Of a stretch of 16,765 nt of DNA, positions 13,606 through 16,765 are shown piece after piece (within the stretch, counting starts at the first letter, position 1; the number at the start of each line of letters is the position of its first letter). The translations under genes were made by a program, and so were the position numbers. Below the pieces are notes generated by a model. That model worked only from the letters and a program-made list of their open reading frames with translations. It was not told where the DNA came from and searched no databases. The stretch lies in the NCBI GenBank assembly GCA_014729955.1, contig WJJA01000171.1, positions 1 to 16,765 on the forward strand, in the 5' to 3' direction. Source of the stretch: a bacterium (GTDB lineage Bacteria; Electryoneota; Electryoneia; Electryoneales; Electryoneaceae).

Positions 13606-14367
13606 GTGGAACAGATCACTACAGCACCTGACCGCCAAATCCTGCTGCTCGGCGATGCCCATTTACCCTTGGACGGTAGAGACGGAGCCGAAGAAGACAT
13701 CACTCTCTTCCGCAAGCTGCTTCGCGATGAGCGCCCGCGCACATCGGTGCTGCTGCTCATGGGGGATGTGTTTGATTTCTGGTTTGAATGGAAGCAGGTG
13801 GTTCCCAAGCGTGCGATGCCCTTGCTGTACGATCTGCATGACATGATACGAGAAGGAATTGAGGTTCACTACTTTGCCGGGAACCATGACTTTCTCATCC
13901 GAGGATTTCTCGGAGATGTTGTGGGCATGAGGCTCCACCAGGAAGAGTGGGATGCGGAAATCGACGGACGCCGCACCCGGCTGCACCATGGTGACGGTAT
14001 GGCCCAGAGCGATCACGGTTATCGTGCGATGAAACGTGTCTTTCGTCACCCCGTCAGCCAGGCTCTGTTCCAGACTCTGGTGCATCCTGACCTTGCGTTG
14101 AACCTGGGCAAATGGGCGTCGGATGCCGGACGGAGGAACACTTACAAGAAATATGACGGTCATCTCAGACCGGATCATGAGTACCTCGCGATGGCGCGGC
14201 GTATCCTTCAGGGCGGTTATGACATGGTGATTTTTGGACACACTCACCAACAGAAACTCTTGCGATGTGACGACGGTTGGTATCACAACCCGGGACCTTT
14301 TCTTACCTTTCGGCAGTACAGTGTGATTGCAGGGGGGTTACCCGAAGGGAGAACGCAGCAGACATGA
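13606..14367 (+). CDS. lpxH: LpxH-like UDP-2,3-diacylglucosamine hydrolase (calcineurin-like metallophosphoesterase)
   Basis: 253 residues. Start taken as GTG at 13606, with GGAAGGA five bases upstream; the frame is open back to 13474 but the upstream part has no family features. Metal-binding motifs are all present: Asp17 and His19 (LLGDAHL), Asp54 (MGDVFDFWFEW), Asn93 and His94 (GNHD), His128 (LHHGDGM), and His212 and His214 (FGHTHQ). FDFWFEW and YHNPGPF match the LpxH branch more than general phosphoesterases. LpxH splits UDP-2,3-diacylglucosamine to lipid X and UMP at the inner membrane, the fourth step of lipid A synthesis. The stop overlaps the start of the next gene (ATGA), pairing it with peptidoglycan synthesis. 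A looser UDP-sugar or unknown phosphoesterase role is possible. Confidence 0.82.
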   Translation: MEQITTAPDRQILLLGDAHLPLDGRDGAEEDITLFRKLLRDERPRTSVLLLMGDVFDFWFEWKQVVPKRAMPLLYDLHDMIREGIEVHYFAGNHDFLIRGFLGDVVGMRLHQEEWDAEIDGRRTRLHHGDGMAQSDHGYRAMKRVFRHPVSQALFQTLVHPDLALNLGKWASDAGRRNTYKKYDGHLRPDHEYLAMARRILQGGYDMVIFGHTHQQKLLRCDDGWYHNPGPFLTFRQYSVIAGGLPEGRTQQT

Positions 14368-16649
14368 ACTGGCGAACATCGGAATCCGGATCCAATCGAC
14401 GCGACCCGTTGCGCAGCCGTAAGAATCCGTATCCCTGGTGGACACGGCCCGGGTTTGGATCGTTGCTTGTTGTCGGGGCGGTTACCGCGGTGCTTGGGGC
14501 TATGGGCATCACAGCCTTTCTTGCACCGATGGCCGATGAGCTGCCGAATCTGGAACAGCTTGAAACGTACGAACCCCGGTTGATTTCCAAGGTATACGGT
14601 CGTAACGGGGAATTGCTCAAGGAACTGTTCACGGAACGGCGTGTGCAGGTGCCTCTCGATTCGATCTCGCCGTATGTAATCGAAGCTGCCCTTGCCACCG
14701 AAGATCGAAATTTCTACGAGCACTGGGGTGTCGATCCGGTTGGTATCGCTCGTTCTGTCGTGATTAACCTGTCAACCATGTCGAAGAAGCAGGGTGCTTC
14801 CACCATCACTCAACAGCTTGCCCGGAATCTCTACCTACACCTTCGTAAGACCTTCACACGCAAGTTCAAGGAAATCATGACAGCGGTGCAAATCGAACGC
14901 ACCTATGCCAAAGAAGAAATCCTGCAGATGTACTTCACGCAGATGTATTTCGGGCACGGCGCCTACGGCATCCAATCCGCCGCACAGCGTTATTACGACA
15001 AGAATGCGTGGGAGCTCGACCTGCAGCAATCGGCGATGCTTGTCGGTCTGCTGAAGGCGCCCGCCTATTATTCGCCCTGGTTCCATCCGGAGGATGCGGT
15101 ACGACGCCGCAATACAGTTCTCAACAACATGCTCGATTTCGGGGCCATTGATCAGGCTCAGTACGAGCAGGCAAAAGCCGAATCACTCCACGTTGTGCCG
15201 TTCGAACAGGATGAAGAACTCGGCATCGCCCCTTACTTTACCGAAGAGGTGCGTCAGACCCTGGAAGAACTGCAAGAGCCGTTCGGCTTCGATTATTACC
15301 GGGACGGCTTGAAGATCTATACGACCCTGGATTCCACGATCCAGTCGCTGGCCGAAGCCGCGATCGACAGTCATATCGTGCCCTTCCAGGAGGATTTCTA
15401 TGTCCGCTTCCGTAAAGAAGGGCTGGAGGATTGGCTAAGGGACAGTTTTACCGATTCCCTCGTTCAGCAGGGAATCTATGATCCCGCCGATACCCTGATC
15501 GCTCCCGAGCGTGTCGCTTTCCTGAAGGACTCGATCCTGTCGTTGACTCATGAAGCCATGCGAGACAGTGTACTGATCGACAGCCTGCTGAAGAAAAATT
15601 TCGTCGTACAGGTCGCATTTGTAGCGATGGACCCCGACAACGGCGATGTTCTCGCGATGGTTGGCGGGCGCAACTTCCGTGAATACAAGTTCAATCGTGC
15701 GGTGCAGGCTCTTCGTCAACCGGGTTCCGTGTTTAAACCATTTGTATATACGGTCGCGATCGATAACGGGATCTACGCGAACCATAAAGTGCTTAACATG
15801 GTGCAGCCGGTGAAGATGCCGGACGGCACCTGGTGGAGGCCCGAAAACTACTCCGTGGAGAACCGCGGCACCTATGTAAGCCTGCGCAAGGCCTTGCGTT
15901 CGAGCCTGAACAACGTCACCGTGCGTCTCGTGGCCGGCGAAGATCGACTGATCCCCGTGTCTGAGGTCGTGCGTTACGCCCACCGCATGGGCATTCGTAC
16001 GCATCTGGATGCTGTGCCCTCACTGGCTCTCGGATCCAACGGTGTGATTCCCATTGATGTCATCACCGCCTACACTGTGTTCGCATCCGGAGGCATGCGG
16101 GCCACACCACGGTATATCGAACACATTGATGATAAAAGCGACATTGAGATCACTTCTTTCAGTCCCCGACGAGAAATCGTGCTCAGCCCCGAAACTGCGT
16201 ACATCATGGTCAATCTACTGGAGGATGTTGCAACTCGGGGTACAGGGGGGTCGGCACGCTGGAAATACAAGTTCTGGCACCCGGCGGGCGGCAAAACCGG
16301 TACAACGAACAATTTTACCGACGCCTGGTTTGTCGGTTTCACTCCGCGCATTGTCGCGGGCGTCTGGCTGGGCTTCGACGATCCCTCGAAGAGTCTCGGT
16401 AAACATCAGAGCGGGTCGCGTGCCGCACTGCCGATCTGGGCGATCTTCATGCGGGAGCTGCATGAGGAAATGGGATGGGAGCGTCTCGAGTTCGAGCAGC
16501 CGGTCGGCGTTGTGAGTGCGAAGATCTGTGAAGACTCGGGTGAGAAGGCCGGGCCGTACTGCCCCAATGTGTATGAAGAGATCTTCCGGCGCGGGGATGA
16601 ACCGATCGGCTCCTGTTCGCTTCATCGCATCCCCGGCTTCGATTCATAA
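14364..16649 (+). CDS. mrcA: Class A penicillin-binding protein (PBP1A type): glycosyltransferase and transpeptidase
   Basis: 761 residues. A short basic cytoplasmic tail (1-30) is followed by one membrane anchor (about 31-53). The GT51 glycosyltransferase domain has EDRNFYEHWGVD (113-124, catalytic Glu113), GASTITQQLARN, and the KEIMTAVQIERTYAKEEIL helix. The transpeptidase domain has SVFK with the acyl Ser455, SLN (514-516) and KTGT (644-647). The protein polymerises and cross-links peptidoglycan on the outer face of the inner membrane. The ATG at 14364 overlaps the stop of the LpxH-like gene; an AAGGGAG lies 12 bases upstream, so coupling may help initiation. An acidic insert lies between the two catalytic domains (about 330-420). 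The end is complete, with no obvious terminator after it. Confidence 0.95.
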   Translation: MNWRTSESGSNRRDPLRSRKNPYPWWTRPGFGSLLVVGAVTAVLGAMGITAFLAPMADELPNLEQLETYEPRLISKVYGRNGELLKELFTERRVQVPLDSISPYVIEAALATEDRNFYEHWGVDPVGIARSVVINLSTMSKKQGASTITQQLARNLYLHLRKTFTRKFKEIMTAVQIERTYAKEEILQMYFTQMYFGHGAYGIQSAAQRYYDKNAWELDLQQSAMLVGLLKAPAYYSPWFHPEDAVRRRNTVLNNMLDFGAIDQAQYEQAKAESLHVVPFEQDEELGIAPYFTEEVRQTLEELQEPFGFDYYRDGLKIYTTLDSTIQSLAEAAIDSHIVPFQEDFYVRFRKEGLEDWLRDSFTDSLVQQGIYDPADTLIAPERVAFLKDSILSLTHEAMRDSVLIDSLLKKNFVVQVAFVAMDPDNGDVLAMVGGRNFREYKFNRAVQALRQPGSVFKPFVYTVAIDNGIYANHKVLNMVQPVKMPDGTWWRPENYSVENRGTYVSLRKALRSSLNNVTVRLVAGEDRLIPVSEVVRYAHRMGIRTHLDAVPSLALGSNGVIPIDVITAYTVFASGGMRATPRYIEHIDDKSDIEITSFSPRREIVLSPETAYIMVNLLEDVATRGTGGSARWKYKFWHPAGGKTGTTNNFTDAWFVGFTPRIVAGVWLGFDDPSKSLGKHQSGSRAALPIWAIFMRELHEEMGWERLEFEQPVGVVSAKICEDSGEKAGPYCPNVYEEIFRRGDEPIGSCSLHRIPGFDS

Positions 16650-16765
16650 GAGTTTGTGATCAAATCGTTTCTTATCTTGTGATACGGGACACGGTATCAA
16701 GCGAACGAAACGCACAACTTCAGCCTGCAGAAAAGGAACCTCTGAGCGGCATAAACGTACATGGT
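16650..16765 (+). other. 3' flank of the PBP gene, possibly the leader of a further gene
   Basis: No complete gene. TGATAC (16680-16685) and GTATCA (16694-16699) form a small stem with no T-run. AAAAGGAA at 16732-16739 resembles a ribosome site, but only a CTG at 16742 or an ATG at 16761 follows before the window ends, so whether a gene begins here cannot be judged. Confidence 0.3.

Overview
The window looks like a chromosome segment of a GC-rich, Gram-negative, probably anaerobic bacterium of the FCB superphylum, most likely one of its candidate phyla (KSB1, Zixibacteria or Electryoneota type). Three things point there. Two secreted proteins end in type IX secretion (T9SS/Por) C-terminal sorting domains with the YPNPFN signature. 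An LpxH-like gene implies lipid A. A dense iron-sulfur redox operon is typical of fermentative or anaerobic metabolism. The phylum is an inference from gene content; there is no rRNA or tRNA here to fix it.

Layout. 1-941 (+): the 3' end of a T9SS cargo protein. 1217-6835 (+): a redox cluster of a 2-oxoacid:ferredoxin oxidoreductase gamma subunit, a NuoE-like [2Fe-2S] protein, a NuoF/HydB-like flavin-FeS protein with an N-terminal thioredoxin-like domain and C-terminal ferredoxin domain, a short NuoG/HydA-like FeS protein with no catalytic domain, a LOG-family nucleotide hydrolase, and a four-cluster ferredoxin-like protein. 7248-8273 (-): a PEGA/TlpA-type thioredoxin lipoprotein. 8393-10711 (-): a RecB/Cas4-type nuclease fused to an XPD/DinG-type helicase. 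10893-13400 (-): a large T9SS cargo protein with a strong terminator. 13606-16649 (+): LpxH-like hydrolase and class A penicillin-binding protein, start-stop overlapped, an envelope-biogenesis pair.

How the genes work together. The redox cluster has the parts of the three-subunit NAD-linked FeS/flavin module known from HydABC and related electron-bifurcating enzymes (Bfu family): NuoE, NuoF and the N-terminal part of NuoG. It has no hydrogenase H-cluster domain and no molybdopterin domain. The catalytic partner is therefore elsewhere. The leading gamma subunit hints at a 2-oxoacid oxidoreductase, but the alpha and beta subunits are not in this window. The trailing CooF/HydN-like protein is another possible connector.

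The spacers are the other notable feature. Every long gap between 942 and 7247 is packed with short inverted repeats: a covarying hairpin family beginning AGCCCGG, an AATTACG inverted repeat, a dRS3-like repeat, and a GTCAGGTC...GACCTGAC element. The gaps to the right of 7248 are short and nearly free of them, apart from one clear intrinsic terminator.
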